A stretch of DNA of 64,000 bases from Bacteroidales bacterium (GCA_017642535.1 JAGCOW010000007.1:1-64000), one strand, 5' to 3'; numbered from the stretch's first letter, positions 1-8,817 are shown. Notes: a model not told the origin generated them from the sequence alone. Made by a program: numbers and translations.

Positions 1-535
1 CTTGATTTTCAACAGAAACCGACATTCTACACATTCCGTCAAAACGAGTATTGTGCCAAACGTCCCATGCACACGCTTTTTCCCCCGTATTTATAACGGT
101 GGCTTGCACAAACACGCTACCATCGGGATTGACGGCAATCTCCTTTTCCACCGTAATTCCAGAAATGGGACTATGGGGACCACGCATGCGAATTGCCGAC
201 GGAGTGTTTTCAACTACTTCATATTCAGCAATATACAAGTATGGATCGGGTGGCCATTCCGCGGCCGATTTTTTTCTTTCCTGATTAAGTTCCTGATGAA
301 TCCACCATTCTTTTTGCGGGCCTAACCAAATGGTATGACCACAATATGGAACAAATTCGGTATTCTCATCCACCTGAGGTTTCTTTGCGACATTCCATAA
401 ATCGGGATTCGATTTAATCAAATTCGGAGAACCGTTTTTCGATACAAACACTATCGTTCCTCCTATTTCGGGAATTACGCCAACCGTTACATCAGCATTT
501 GAAATATATTTTACCGACTTATACTTTGTCATCAT
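1..535 (-). CDS. DUF4380-like protein (partial, 3' end outside window)
   Basis: The frame opens at tandem ATG codons (535 and 532) and runs off the left edge, giving 178 residues. It shows VGVIPEIGG at residues 18-26 and GHTIWLGPQ at 66-74 followed by two tryptophans, which match my memory of the DUF4380 family, galactose-mutarotase-like beta-sandwich proteins of unknown role in Bacteroidetes. No signal peptide is seen, so it is probably cytoplasmic. It is divergent from porT, with about 80 bases between the starts. A short overlapping frame on the other strand lacks any family likeness. The family call is from motif memory; function is unknown. Confidence 0.72.
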   Translation of the reverse strand, partial: MMTKYKSVKYISNADVTVGVIPEIGGTIVFVSKNGSPNLIKSNPDLWNVAKKPQVDENTEFVPYCGHTIWLGPQKEWWIHQELNQERKKSAAEWPPDPYLYIAEYEVVENTPSAIRMRGPHSPISGITVEKEIAVNPDGSVFVQATVINTGEKACAWDVWHNTRFDGMCRMSVSVENQ

Positions 536-604
536 TTTGCATTTTGCGATAAAGTTATAAAAAAACTCTAAGATATAGTTTGGAAATGAAGTAAAAAAAA
601 TCTC

Positions 605-612
605 TATTTTTG
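605..612 (+). promoter_or_regulatory. Bacteroidetes -7 box for porT
   Basis: TATTTTTG followed by C fits the TAnnTTTG consensus; a TTTG at 579-582 lies 22 bases upstream as a -33 box. The predicted transcription start is within a few bases of the ATG at 619, so the mRNA may be leaderless or nearly so. The TTG inside this box (610) is therefore unlikely to be the start codon. Confidence 0.6.
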
Positions 613-618
613 CAAAAA

Positions 619-1353
619 ATGATTGCATTGAGACGTTTCGTTCCAATCATATTGATTTTGCTTTTGTCTTTGCAAGGATTTAGCCAGACAAAAAAGATTC
701 TCCACGACCAGTCGTACGACAAGAAATGGTTTCATCTTGGCTTTACCCTTGGCGCTAATCGTATGGATTATAGAATTTTTCCCGATTCCACGTTACTTAT
801 GACGGGTTTGTCGGATTCAATTTATAATGTGGAAGCACACGGAACATTGGGAATTGATTTGGGTATTATTAGCGAATTGCGTCTTGGCAATTATTTTGCT
901 CTTCGATTCCTTCCTGGTTTGCTTTTCGGGCAACGCGACTTGGTGTACCAATTGCGTAAAGACAATTCTCCTCGCTTTGAACCTGAACTGAAAGAATATA
1001 GGATGAAAGTCCCGAGCATTTATATTGATGCGCCTATTCTTGTGAAATTCAAGGGGAAACGTATCAACAACTATCGTCCTTATTTGGTTGGTGGAATGGC
1101 TGTCCGTTACGATTTGGACACGAAACGAATCGGTCACAACAACGATGATTATTCCATAAACCAACGTCCTCTTGACTATTTCTACGAGTTCGGGTTTGGA
1201 ATAGATTTCTTTTTGGTGTATTTCAAACTTGCGACAGAATTCAAATATAGTTTCGGTATGAAGAACATCCTTATTGCCGAGCAAACCGAATATTGCACGG
1301 TGATTGATGCATTGAAAAGTCGCATGTTCATTCTTTCTTTCCATTTTGAATAA
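619..1353 (+). CDS. porT: PorT family outer membrane beta-barrel protein
   Basis: The product has 244 residues. A signal peptide (charged start, then a leucine/isoleucine run ending at FSQ, about residue 23) is followed by an all-beta sequence typical of PorT: FHLGFTLGANRMDY, a stretch with LGIDLGIISELRLGNYFALR and RPYLVGGMAVRYDL. PorT is an outer-membrane barrel needed for type IX secretion in Porphyromonas and gliding relatives. The ATG at 619 was chosen because the upstream TTG lies inside the promoter. The stop is 2 bases before the next ATG, so it is probably co-transcribed with the flavoprotein. It could instead be a PorT-family barrel with a different role, but length and motifs favour PorT. 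Confidence 0.8.
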   Translation: MIALRRFVPIILILLLSLQGFSQTKKILHDQSYDKKWFHLGFTLGANRMDYRIFPDSTLLMTGLSDSIYNVEAHGTLGIDLGIISELRLGNYFALRFLPGLLFGQRDLVYQLRKDNSPRFEPELKEYRMKVPSIYIDAPILVKFKGKRINNYRPYLVGGMAVRYDLDTKRIGHNNDDYSINQRPLDYFYEFGFGIDFFLVYFKLATEFKYSFGMKNILIAEQTEYCTVIDALKSRMFILSFHFE

Positions 1354-1355
1354 CT

Positions 1356-2918
1356 ATGGTGCACACTCTCTCATTTCAGGTTTCTCCCAAAATCGCGGCA
1401 AACGATTTCTTGCTCAAGAAACAAGTGGCGGAACAATTGTCGTTGCCAATGGCAGAAATCCACGAGATGCGTATAACCAAACGATCTATTGACGCTCGTT
1501 CGCGGAACATAAAAATCAATCTTTCGTTGCTTATTGCAAGTGGCAACGACCCAAGCGTTCCCTTCGAGAAAATTCACTACGAAAAACGAGATGTTTCCCT
1601 GCAACCCGAAGTTCATATTGTAGGTGCTGGACCAGCGGGATTGTTCGCCGCGTTGCGTCTCATTGAACTGAATTTGAAACCGATTGTCTTGGAACAAGGA
1701 AAAGACGTTTCGGAACGAAAGAAAGATATTGCAAAACTCAATCTCAATCAAGGGTGCAATCCGCTCTCAAACTATTGTTTTGGTGAAGGTGGTGCGGGAA
1801 CGTTTTCCGACGGGAAATTATACACTCGTTCGAAAAAGAAAGGCGACAACCGACGTGTGTTGGAACTTTTTGTGCTTCATGGGGCAAAACCCTCAATTTT
1901 AGTTGACTCTCACCCTCATATCGGCTCCGACAAATTGCCTGAAATTATTTCCAATATGCGAAAAACCATATTGGAATGTGGTGGGGAAATACATTTTAAT
2001 AAGCAAGTCGTTGATTTTGAAATACATAACGATTGCATAACAAAATTGATTTGTTCAGACGAAACCATTCCGACAAAACAAGTCATTTTAGCCACTGGTC
2101 ATTCGGCACGTCCGCTCTATTATGCTTTGCACAATGCAGGAGTGGAACTGGAGGCGAAAGCGTGTGCCATGGGCGTTCGTGTGGAACATCCGCAGGATTT
2201 GATTAATCACATACAATATCATGGAAACGTGATGAAAGAATTGCCTGCCGCAAATTATTCCCTTGTTCACCAAGTTGACGGTCGTGGCGTGTATTCTTTC
2301 TGTATGTGTCCTGGAGGAATCATTGTTCCTTCAATGACAGCCGACAAACAAACTGTGGTAAACGGGATGTCAAACTCGCGAAGAAATTCGCCATACGCAA
2401 ATTCGGGTATGGTCGTTGAATTGCAAGTGTCTGATTTCAAAAATTTTGAACGATATGGTGAACTTGCAGGTCTGAAATTTCAAGAACAGTTTGAAACGTT
2501 GGCGTATCAAAACGGTGGTCAAATGCAAATTGCACCAGCACAAAGAATTTCGGATTTTGTGCGAGGTAAAATCTCAGGCACATTACCAAGCACGTCATAT
2601 ATTCCGGGGATTGTCAGTTCGCCAATGCACTTCTGGATGCCCGACTGCATAGCAAAACGCTTACAAGAAGGACTGAAATTTTTTGACCGACAAATGCACG
2701 GCTTTGCAAGTTCCGACGGAATCATCGTCGGTGTGGAATCCCGTTCATCTTCGCCCGTTCGTATTCCTCGAAATCAGGAAACGCTTTCACACGTACGCAT
2801 TACAAACTTATTTCCTTGCGGCGAAGGTGCAGGATATGCGGGAGGTATTGTCTCATCGGCAGTTGACGGTATGAATTGCGCTGACGCGATAGTAGAAAAA
2901 TTAAGAGTTAAAAATTAG
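1356..2918 (+). CDS. NAD(P)/FAD-dependent oxidoreductase (COG2509 type)
   Basis: The product has 520 residues. An N-terminal domain of about 80 residues precedes a Rossmann FAD site, VGAGPAG at 89-95, then an FGEGGAGTFSDGKL block, and a C-terminal FPCGEGAGYAGG block that closes the flavin pocket. This order is that of the uncharacterised flavoproteins annotated as FAD-dependent dehydrogenases (COG2509). It has no signal peptide and is probably cytoplasmic. Its start is 2 bases after the porT stop, so the pair is read together, although I know no functional link. The substrate is unknown. The downstream gene converges on it, with 15 bases between the stops. Confidence 0.82.
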   Translation: MVHTLSFQVSPKIAANDFLLKKQVAEQLSLPMAEIHEMRITKRSIDARSRNIKINLSLLIASGNDPSVPFEKIHYEKRDVSLQPEVHIVGAGPAGLFAALRLIELNLKPIVLEQGKDVSERKKDIAKLNLNQGCNPLSNYCFGEGGAGTFSDGKLYTRSKKKGDNRRVLELFVLHGAKPSILVDSHPHIGSDKLPEIISNMRKTILECGGEIHFNKQVVDFEIHNDCITKLICSDETIPTKQVILATGHSARPLYYALHNAGVELEAKACAMGVRVEHPQDLINHIQYHGNVMKELPAANYSLVHQVDGRGVYSFCMCPGGIIVPSMTADKQTVVNGMSNSRRNSPYANSGMVVELQVSDFKNFERYGELAGLKFQEQFETLAYQNGGQMQIAPAQRISDFVRGKISGTLPSTSYIPGIVSSPMHFWMPDCIAKRLQEGLKFFDRQMHGFASSDGIIVGVESRSSSPVRIPRNQETLSHVRITNLFPCGEGAGYAGGIVSSAVDGMNCADAIVEKLRVKN

Positions 2919-2933
2919 GGGTGGCTGAGCTTT

Positions 2934-3677
2934 TTACTTTCGTCTTTTAAATTCTGAACAAAGAATTGCCGTTGCCACAGCGACATTCAATGATTCCGAC
3001 GTTTTTCCTGTCGTGTTGAACGACGGAATATGAATTGTGCGATTCACGAGTTGAGCAACTTCGTCGCTTATGCCGTTTCCTTCGTTTCCCATAACCAGTA
3101 CGGCGTTTTGGGGCAATTCTGCTTCATATACATTCTCGCCAGCCATATCGGCGGCAAATGTGACGCAACCGTTTGTCTTTTTCAAGAATTCGGGCAAGTC
3201 AACGTAACGCACAGGCATGCGGAACACAGCGCCCATAGTGGCTTGCACCACTTTCGGATTATACACGTCAACGCAATCGGTGGAACAAATTATCTGAGAA
3301 ACGCCAAACCAATCTGCCAAACGAATAATTGTTCCCAAGTTTCCCGGGTCTTGTACTCCGTCGAGAGCGAGCACCAAACCCTGTAATGTTGTCGGGGTAT
3401 CGTAGTTTTTACAATAAGCTAACGCCCAAACGTCTTGCGGATGTTGAAGCAACGATATTTTTTCAATTTCTTCGTGAGTTGCCTCATAACTTTCACATGG
3501 AATTGTATGAGAATCAAGCCATTCTCGCGTCGCGACAATGGCTTCTACACGAAACGAAGACTGCAACAATTCTTCAACTGATTTATTTCCTTCAACAACA
3601 AATTTCTGTTCTTCGTCACGAACTTTCTTTTTGCCAAACGAAGCAAAATATTTCAGTTTGTTCTTACTCAGCTCCAT
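2934..3677 (-). CDS. TrmH/SpoU family RNA 2'-O-methyltransferase
   Basis: The product has 247 residues, normal for the family. An N-terminal RNA-binding domain (SpoU_sub_bind type; FVVEGNKSVEELL near residue 27) is followed by the SPOUT trefoil-knot domain with the three SpoU motifs: QDPGNLGTIIRLADWFG, VMGNEGNGIS and, at the end, SESLNVAVATAI. Such enzymes methylate a ribose in rRNA or tRNA with S-adenosylmethionine. The exact target cannot be told from sequence. Nine bases separate it from the upstream secreted-protein gene on the same strand, so the two may share a transcript. Confidence 0.88.
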   Translation of the reverse strand: MELSKNKLKYFASFGKKKVRDEEQKFVVEGNKSVEELLQSSFRVEAIVATREWLDSHTIPCESYEATHEEIEKISLLQHPQDVWALAYCKNYDTPTTLQGLVLALDGVQDPGNLGTIIRLADWFGVSQIICSTDCVDVYNPKVVQATMGAVFRMPVRYVDLPEFLKKTNGCVTFAADMAGENVYEAELPQNAVLVMGNEGNGISDEVAQLVNRTIHIPSFNTTGKTSESLNVAVATAILCSEFKRRK

Positions 3678-3686
3678 AGCAAGTGA

Positions 3687-4178
3687 TTACAGCATTTCTT
3701 GCAACTTGCCGTCTTTTTTGGCGTCAATATATTTTTGCAAGCGTTTGTCCGGCTCAACGTGATATTTTTTGTACATACAATAGCGAACGAACTTGTCAAT
3801 TGCTTGATACTGAAGGTCTTCTTCTTTTATTGAAAAATTATTGTCAATGGCGACTTTGCACATCGAAGCGAAGTAGCGAGCTGCCAGCGGAGCGTCGTCG
3901 CTAATGATTTTGAAGAATTTCTTATGCGTTTGGAATGAATAGTACGGATTGTTGTTCATCCATTCTACCAAGAAATCGAATGCGATGAGATTCTTTTCAT
4001 CATTTTTCACTGACGAATTCAAGAGAAATTCGCAACAATTCACCACGTATGGCTGAACTTCTGCATATTCCGCAGAATCTTTCAACATACGACCATTCAT
4101 TTCCGTAAAATCTTGTGCGAACGCACCTACGGCGAACACTGCACATACCAGAGAAACAATAACCTTTTTCATATTCAT
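3687..4178 (-). CDS. Secreted protein of unknown function
   Basis: The product has 163 residues. The start is ATG 4178 or ATG 4172 (MNMKK). A signal peptide ends at VGAFAQ (about residue 22), so the protein is exported to the periplasm or surface. The mature part is hydrophilic and probably alpha-helical, with a FLVEWMNNNPYYSFQ segment and many charged residues; I do not recognise the family. It lies directly upstream of the SpoU methyltransferase on the same strand and just downstream of a perfect palindromic repeat. Confidence 0.7.
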   Translation of the reverse strand: MNMKKVIVSLVCAVFAVGAFAQDFTEMNGRMLKDSAEYAEVQPYVVNCCEFLLNSSVKNDEKNLIAFDFLVEWMNNNPYYSFQTHKKFFKIISDDAPLAARYFASMCKVAIDNNFSIKEEDLQYQAIDKFVRYCMYKKYHVEPDKRLQKYIDAKKDGKLQEML

Positions 4179-4190
4179 CCTTTTTTAATT

Positions 4191-4218
4191 GTAGAGACGT
4201 TGCGCGCAACGTCTCTAC
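4191..4218. repeat. 28-bp perfect palindrome, GTAGAGACG family
   Basis: GTAGAGACGTTGCG is followed immediately by its exact reverse complement. A second 28-bp palindrome with the same outer GTAGAGACG arms lies at 27395-27422, and two degraded relatives lie at 49673 and 53826. It sits between the secreted-protein gene (starts 4178) and the barrel gene (ends 4246). This is a dispersed palindromic repeat rather than a gene-specific site. Confidence 0.8.
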
Positions 4219-4245
4219 ATAATTCAACCTATATTATAATGTACA

Positions 4246-4959
4246 TCAAAATTCATTCCGAATTTTTCCAAAACGTAAATTTACAAAAAGTGTTACAAAA
4301 CACCAAGAATTTTCGTCATTACACATAATTTCTATTTTTCGTAGGTAGGTTTGTATGCTTGTTCCTATCTCTACTGCCGACGCATACGTGTTCCGTCCCG
4401 AAAAGTTAAACTCAAAACTTGACATTGCCACCAAACCTGGAACAAGTTTGATTTCGTTGAGTCCATAACCGAACGATGCTTTCCCAAATTTGGTGTATTT
4501 TGAATCGTCAAATTTCTCTATCACATCTTGTCCGTCGGGGTACATTACGTGGTAATAGGTTGGCTTTTCTATAGCACACGCAAGCCCCGCGTCGTAGTTC
4601 CAATAAATGGCGACAGAATTTTTGTCGGATTTGCTGAATTGTTCGTTTTTTCGACCAATGGTAGCGTGTAACGCACCTACATTATTCTTTTTCCCATAAA
4701 TCGTCATACCTGTCGATGATGCCAGACGCACTTCTTTGGGACTACGAAGATTCACGAACTGTATGCGATACGAGGTTTTGTGCAGATAATCCACATATTT
4801 GCCGTAGCGATAGCCAATGCCAAAACCGTTTGTGTTCATTCCTAACGAGAAAGAATAATCGTCGGAGAACAAAATTTTATTCTGATTGTCGAGTTCGCCT
4901 TGGCTGAATACAGGCAATGAAAAAATACAGAGCATGAAAATACTCTGTATTACTTTCAT
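4246..4959 (-). CDS. Exported outer-membrane-like protein, unknown
   Basis: The product has 237 residues from ATG 4959, where a clear signal peptide begins (MKVIQSIFMLCIFSLPVFSQ). The frame is open about 48 codons further upstream, but that part would encode no secretion signal and overlaps the small lipoprotein gene. The mature part alternates polar and aromatic residues (YSFSLGMNTNGFGIGYRYG, later KASFGYGLNEIKLVPGLV), like an outer-membrane beta-barrel of about 8-10 strands. I do not recognise a family. The small lipoprotein gene is 25 bases upstream on the same strand and may be its partner. Confidence 0.7.
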   Translation of the reverse strand: MKVIQSIFMLCIFSLPVFSQGELDNQNKILFSDDYSFSLGMNTNGFGIGYRYGKYVDYLHKTSYRIQFVNLRSPKEVRLASSTGMTIYGKKNNVGALHATIGRKNEQFSKSDKNSVAIYWNYDAGLACAIEKPTYYHVMYPDGQDVIEKFDDSKYTKFGKASFGYGLNEIKLVPGLVAMSSFEFNFSGRNTYASAVEIGTSIQTYLRKIEIMCNDENSWCFVTLFVNLRFGKIRNEF

Positions 4960-4984
4960 TGGAATTTCTATAAGTAACCGAGAC

Positions 4985-5119
4985 TTATATTCTTGAATTG
5001 TCGATTTGCTCAACACTTGATTCACCTGGATATGCTGGACAAGGGTCAACAGTTTTACATGCAGAAACAAGTGCCGCAAGAGCAGCAGCAACAACCAAAA
5101 CAATACCTAATTTTTTCAT
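4985..5119 (-). CDS. Small lipoprotein, 44 residues
   Basis: The reading frame runs from ATG 5119 to TAA at 4985. The protein starts MKKLGIVLVVAAALAALVSAC, with the lipobox cysteine at residue 21, and has a 23-residue tail containing DPCPAYPG. It should be exported, lipidated and held in a membrane. A good -7 box lies at 5156-5163. Short lipoproteins with a CPAY-like tail occur in Bacteroidetes in my memory, but I cannot give a function. It lies 25 bases upstream of the barrel-like gene on the same strand, so the two may work together. Confidence 0.72.
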   Translation of the reverse strand: MKKLGIVLVVAAALAALVSACKTVDPCPAYPGESSVEQIDNSRI

Positions 5120-5155
5120 AAATGTAAATTTTTATTATGAAACTTAATCAATGTT

Positions 5156-5163
5156 CAAAAGTA
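5156..5163 (-). promoter_or_regulatory. -7 box for the small lipoprotein gene
   Basis: On the minus strand the sequence reads TACTTTTG, a match to TAnnTTTG, 36 bases before the ATG at 5119. I found no clear TTTG -33 box. Confidence 0.5.
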
Positions 5164-5245
5164 AACTTTTTCTTTGAAATACATAGCATCAAATGCTAAA
5201 ATTTACAAAAACCTTGTTATCTATTCTTTTTTCTATGCAAAATTG

Positions 5246-5253
5246 TACATTTG
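5246..5253 (+). promoter_or_regulatory. -7 box for the DUF4293 gene
   Basis: TACATTTG followed by C matches the consensus and lies 24 bases before ATG 5277. It supports that ATG over an in-frame start at 5193, which would lie upstream of the promoter. Confidence 0.55.
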
Positions 5254-5276
5254 CACTTGATAGTAAAAAGAGAACA

Positions 5277-5753
5277 ATGATACAAAGAATACAATCCATA
5301 TATCTGCTTCTTGCTGGCGTTCTCGTGGGCTTGGCAACAGTATTTCCCCTTGTCGATTTCACTTTGAGCGAATCGTTTGCCGAAGGTGTTATTGGCCGTC
5401 TTTCGGCTTTCGCCTGGAAATACGGATCCAACAATGATTGGCAGACCGTTTATAATATCTATTCGTTGGGAATAGCCGTTATTATTGCCGCTATAGCAAA
5501 TATAGGTACGATTTTTGTTTTTAATAAGAGAAAATTGCAAATAAAAATAACGCATTATACGTTTATACTCAAAATAGCGATAAGTGCTGTTATAGTTTAT
5601 TTTATATGTATTTTACAAGGAGACGACGTGCTTTCGACACGACCACAGATAGGTTCTTTGTTGATTGTCATTTCAATGGTTTTCGACTGGTTGGCAGTCA
5701 AAGCTATTCGAAAAGACGAGGCGTTGGTTCGTTCCATAGATAGGATTCGTTAA
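5277..5753 (+). CDS. DUF4293 family membrane protein
   Basis: The product has 158 residues. It starts MIQRIQSIYLLLAGVL and has four hydrophobic segments (about residues 7-27, 62-82, 96-115 and 124-142), which is the layout of the DUF4293 integral membrane family of Bacteroidetes. The function is unknown. The start at 5277 follows from the promoter at 5246. The stop is 12 bases before the next start, so the thioredoxin-like protein is probably co-transcribed. Confidence 0.8.
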   Translation: MIQRIQSIYLLLAGVLVGLATVFPLVDFTLSESFAEGVIGRLSAFAWKYGSNNDWQTVYNIYSLGIAVIIAAIANIGTIFVFNKRKLQIKITHYTFILKIAISAVIVYFICILQGDDVLSTRPQIGSLLIVISMVFDWLAVKAIRKDEALVRSIDRIR

Positions 5754-5765
5754 AAATTGATAGAT

Positions 5766-7280
5766 ATGAAAAAAATTGTCAGTTTCATTCTGTTATTTTC
5801 AGTTACGGTTGCTGTATTTGCACAAAAGAAACCTCATAAAATTGAAGTTCAGATTCAGGGAGTGAAAGACACGACGCTCTTGCTTGGCTATCATTATGGC
5901 GAGAAAAAACTTGTGTCCGACACTATTCACGTTGATTCCAAAGGGCGTGGTGCTTTTGTTGGCGATTCATTGTTGGATGGCGGTTTGTATCTCATTCTGA
6001 CTCCCGATTATCGCTATTTTGAAATCATGATTGACAATCCCGATCAAACGTTTAAAATAACAACCGACACAACTGATTTGGTTGGAAATCTTAAAATAGA
6101 GGGAAGCGAATCGAATACCGTTTTTCTGCAATATCAACGGAAAAGTTCGGAGTTGTACAAAATTCGCAAACCTGCACTCGACAAACTCAAAGAACTTCAC
6201 GCGCAGGATACATCGAAATTCAACAAGAAAAAACTTGAGGCACGCCGTGATTCCATTGAAATGTTCCGAAACAGAGTCGATTCGGTTCGGAATGTTATGG
6301 TTGCCTACGAAGACAATATTATAGCGCAACATCCAGACTATTTGCTTTCGGCAATTCTTAATTGTACACACGAAATCGAAGTTCCCGACTATCCTCGCGA
6401 TGCTGACGGCAATATAACCGACTCGCTTTTCAAATATACGTATATGAAAAACCATTATTTTGACAAAATAAATCTCGGTGACGAACGTCTGTTGCGTACT
6501 CCAGTATATGAGTCAAAGATTGATGATTATTTCGACAAACAAATTTTCCAAATACCTGACTCCATCATTCCACAAGTTGATTTTGTGATGAACAGAATCT
6601 TGGAACAAGAAAAGAAGGGATACGAAGGTAAAATGTATTACAACACGTTGCACCACTTGTTCATGAAATATCAGAACCCGAAATATATGGGACTTGACAA
6701 TATCTTTGTCCATATTATGAAGAACTATTACCTCAATGGTCACGTTCCTGCGCGTGTTGTGAAGGATACGGCATATATGAACAAAATCCAAGACCGTTAC
6801 ACCAAGATGGTACACAACCAGATTGGCGTACAGGCAACCGACTTGTTGGTGTACAAAATGGGGAACGATACGCTTGACGAAAATATGGGCTGGTATCGTC
6901 TGAGCCAGGTAAAATCGCCGTATGTGGTTATTTATTTCTGGGATACTGATTGTGGTCATTGTAAGAAAATTATCCCAGAATGGCACAAATTGTATCGTGA
7001 AAACGAGTTCAAGAAAAAAGGCGTGGAGTCTTTTATGGTCTATACGCAGACCGATATGGAAAAGTGGAAGAAATTCATAACCGAACAGGATATGTTCGAT
7101 TTCATCAACGTGTTTGACCCATATCAAAACACGAATTTCCGAACGACGTACGATATTTATAGCACACCTGTGGTTTACGTGCTTAACAAGGAACGAAAAA
7201 TCATTGCCAAGCGACTTCCGCCCGAAACAGTTGTTGAGGTTCTGAATCGCGAGTTGGAACAGATGAACAAGAAAAAATAG
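5766..7280 (+). CDS. Secreted thioredoxin-like protein (DUF4369/DUF5106 type)
   Basis: The product has 504 residues from ATG 5766 (an upstream in-frame TTG is less likely). A signal peptide MKKIVSFILLFSVTVAVFAQ is followed by a beta-rich N-terminal domain like DUF4369, a charged helical middle region like DUF5106, and a C-terminal thioredoxin fold with the redox motif CGHC near residue 396 (DTDCGHCKKIIPEW). It should act outside the cytoplasm as a thiol-disulfide exchanger, in the ResA/TlpA style. It sits between DUF4293 and a Nudix gene on one strand with short gaps (12 and 1 bases). The partner proteins are unknown. Confidence 0.82.
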   Translation: MKKIVSFILLFSVTVAVFAQKKPHKIEVQIQGVKDTTLLLGYHYGEKKLVSDTIHVDSKGRGAFVGDSLLDGGLYLILTPDYRYFEIMIDNPDQTFKITTDTTDLVGNLKIEGSESNTVFLQYQRKSSELYKIRKPALDKLKELHAQDTSKFNKKKLEARRDSIEMFRNRVDSVRNVMVAYEDNIIAQHPDYLLSAILNCTHEIEVPDYPRDADGNITDSLFKYTYMKNHYFDKINLGDERLLRTPVYESKIDDYFDKQIFQIPDSIIPQVDFVMNRILEQEKKGYEGKMYYNTLHHLFMKYQNPKYMGLDNIFVHIMKNYYLNGHVPARVVKDTAYMNKIQDRYTKMVHNQIGVQATDLLVYKMGNDTLDENMGWYRLSQVKSPYVVIYFWDTDCGHCKKIIPEWHKLYRENEFKKKGVESFMVYTQTDMEKWKKFITEQDMFDFINVFDPYQNTNFRTTYDIYSTPVVYVLNKERKIIAKRLPPETVVEVLNRELEQMNKKK

Positions 7281-7281
7281 T

Positions 7282-7806
7282 ATGTGCACCGAGTCATATC
7301 CACAACGGGTGCTCAGATATTGTCCACGCTGTGGCAAGGGACATTTCTCGCCATACAACGACAAAGCAAACAAATGCGACGCTTGTGGTTTTGTGTTCTA
7401 TTTTAACGCAGCAACTGCGGTGGCTGTCATCATAAAAGACAAAGAGAACAGAGTGCTTTTGACCACGAGGGCGTTCAATCCCGGCAAAGGAACGCTGGAC
7501 TTGCCCGGCGGCTTCGTTGACCCGTTAGAGTCGGCAGAACACGCAATTGACAGAGAAATCAAGGAAGAATTAAATTTGACCATCACCGAAAAAAAATATT
7601 TAGGTTCGTTCCCCAATACCTACCTATACGGCGACGTGGTTTACTTCACTTGCGACTTGGTCTTTGAATGCACAGTGGAGACGTTTGAAGGAATGCAGGC
7701 AAAAGACGATGTTACTCACTGCGAGTTTTACACCATTACCGAAAAACTTCTTGAAAACGTCGGTGCAACTTCGATAAAAAACATTTTGCGGAAGTATTTT
7801 TTATAA
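7282..7806 (+). CDS. Nudix hydrolase with N-terminal zinc ribbon
   Basis: The product has 174 residues. CPRCG and CDACG (residues 14-18 and 32-36) form a four-cysteine zinc ribbon. The Nudix box follows: GGFVDPLESAEHAIDREI then KEELNL, which keeps the catalytic RE and EE pairs but has Asn where the consensus has Gly. Such proteins hydrolyse nucleoside diphosphates linked to another moiety; the zinc ribbon is shared with NADH pyrophosphatase NudC, but the specific SQPWPFPxS-like element is not seen, so the substrate is left open. The ATG is one base after the previous stop, and a strong terminator follows. Confidence 0.85.
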   Translation: MCTESYPQRVLRYCPRCGKGHFSPYNDKANKCDACGFVFYFNAATAVAVIIKDKENRVLLTTRAFNPGKGTLDLPGGFVDPLESAEHAIDREIKEELNLTITEKKYLGSFPNTYLYGDVVYFTCDLVFECTVETFEGMQAKDDVTHCEFYTITEKLLENVGATSIKNILRKYFL

Positions 7807-7838
7807 AAAACGGCAAACCATAGAGGAATGCCGTTTTT
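7806..7838. terminator. Rho-independent terminator, bidirectional
   Basis: The 10-bp perfect stem AAAAACGGCA / TGCCGTTTTT has a 13-base loop and A/T runs on both sides, so it can end transcripts of the Nudix gene (+) and of the convergent lipoprotein gene (-). The stem core and AACC loop start recur in the terminator at 31954. Confidence 0.75.
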
Positions 7839-7857
7839 CATTTGATTAATGATTTAA

Positions 7858-8817
7858 TTATAAACTATTTGTACTAAATGTCAGTGTAAAACCATTTTGC
7901 AAATTACCCGTTTGTGTGCCATCAGTTGCATAAAAGGTATAACCATCAAGTTGTTCCATGTATACGGAATATTGACCTAACGACATACCTGTCAATGTCT
8001 TTTTATAACCCGAAGAAACCGTGTATGTATTTTTCTCTCCGGTGGTATAGTTGGTAACTACAAATTTATATGTCCCTGCATCTGAACCTGTTGCATTATT
8101 GTTAAGGACAATCGTCCCACTCTGTACCACTACAACCTTTTCTTTAATGGTAGTTGTAACAAGGTTTGCACCTTCCGTACAAGCTTTCGAACACGTTCCT
8201 TCTTCGTTGGTCTGAGTATCATTTATCACTTCGAAGAAATAGGTCTTTGGAGATAAGTTGTAAAAAGTTACTTGACCTTTTGAGTCGGTATATAACGAAG
8301 AACCTATGATGTTTTTTGAATTTGAATAATCCAATCGGTTCTCGTACAACCGCACTGTAGCTCCAGAGACGGCATTCCCATTAGAATTTTTTACGGTAAT
8401 GGTAAGTGCTGTTGTTTTTACGGTGTATTTGATTTTATTCTCACCTTTTTCTATGGTAACATTGTCCGTGGAACGATATTTCTTTCCTCCGTATTCCATT
8501 ATAAAATAAAACGTTTTGTTTATGTCAAGGTTCGAGAAGGTTGCTATACCTTCATCATTGGTAACGATTGAAGCCACCATAGCATCATCTGAAACATTGT
8601 ACAGTGTTGCTGTCGCTCCTGACAAGTACTTATCGGTTGTCTCGTCATAAAGTGCAATTTTCAACGTGGCGTTTTTACTTTGTTCCTCTTCTTGTTTTTG
8701 TTGCTGTTCTTCCTGCTTTTGTTTTTCCTCTGGTGTGATTTCATTTTCTTTTGTACAACTACACATAATTCCCATCGCCACTATGACACTGGTTAATAGA
8801 AACAATACTTTTTTCAT
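7858..8817 (-). CDS. Surface lipoprotein with carboxypeptidase-regulatory-like Ig repeats
   Basis: The product has 319 residues. The signal peptide ends in a lipobox, MGIMCSC, with the lipid-bearing Cys near residue 21. A highly charged linker of Glu, Lys and Gln (about 27-48) is followed by three repeats of a transthyretin-like fold, each with an SGATATLYN / SGATVRLYE type strand and a TNDEGIATFSNL / TDSKGQVTFYNL type strand. These are typical of CarboxypepD_reg or SpaA-like domains. It is likely to be anchored in the outer membrane and displayed, possibly for adhesion or binding; the ligand is unknown. No good -7 box was found (nearest AATCTTTG). Confidence 0.75.
   Translation of the reverse strand: MKKVLFLLTSVIVAMGIMCSCTKENEITPEEKQKQEEQQQKQEEEQSKNATLKIALYDETTDKYLSGATATLYNVSDDAMVASIVTNDEGIATFSNLDINKTFYFIMEYGGKKYRSTDNVTIEKGENKIKYTVKTTALTITVKNSNGNAVSGATVRLYENRLDYSNSKNIIGSSLYTDSKGQVTFYNLSPKTYFFEVINDTQTNEEGTCSKACTEGANLVTTTIKEKVVVVQSGTIVLNNNATGSDAGTYKFVVTNYTTGEKNTYTVSSGYKKTLTGMSLGQYSVYMEQLDGYTFYATDGTQTGNLQNGFTLTFSTNSL

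Noticed and set aside
2-325. Plus-strand reading frames at the left edge.
   Set aside because: They are antisense to the DUF4380 frame, which shows conserved motifs.
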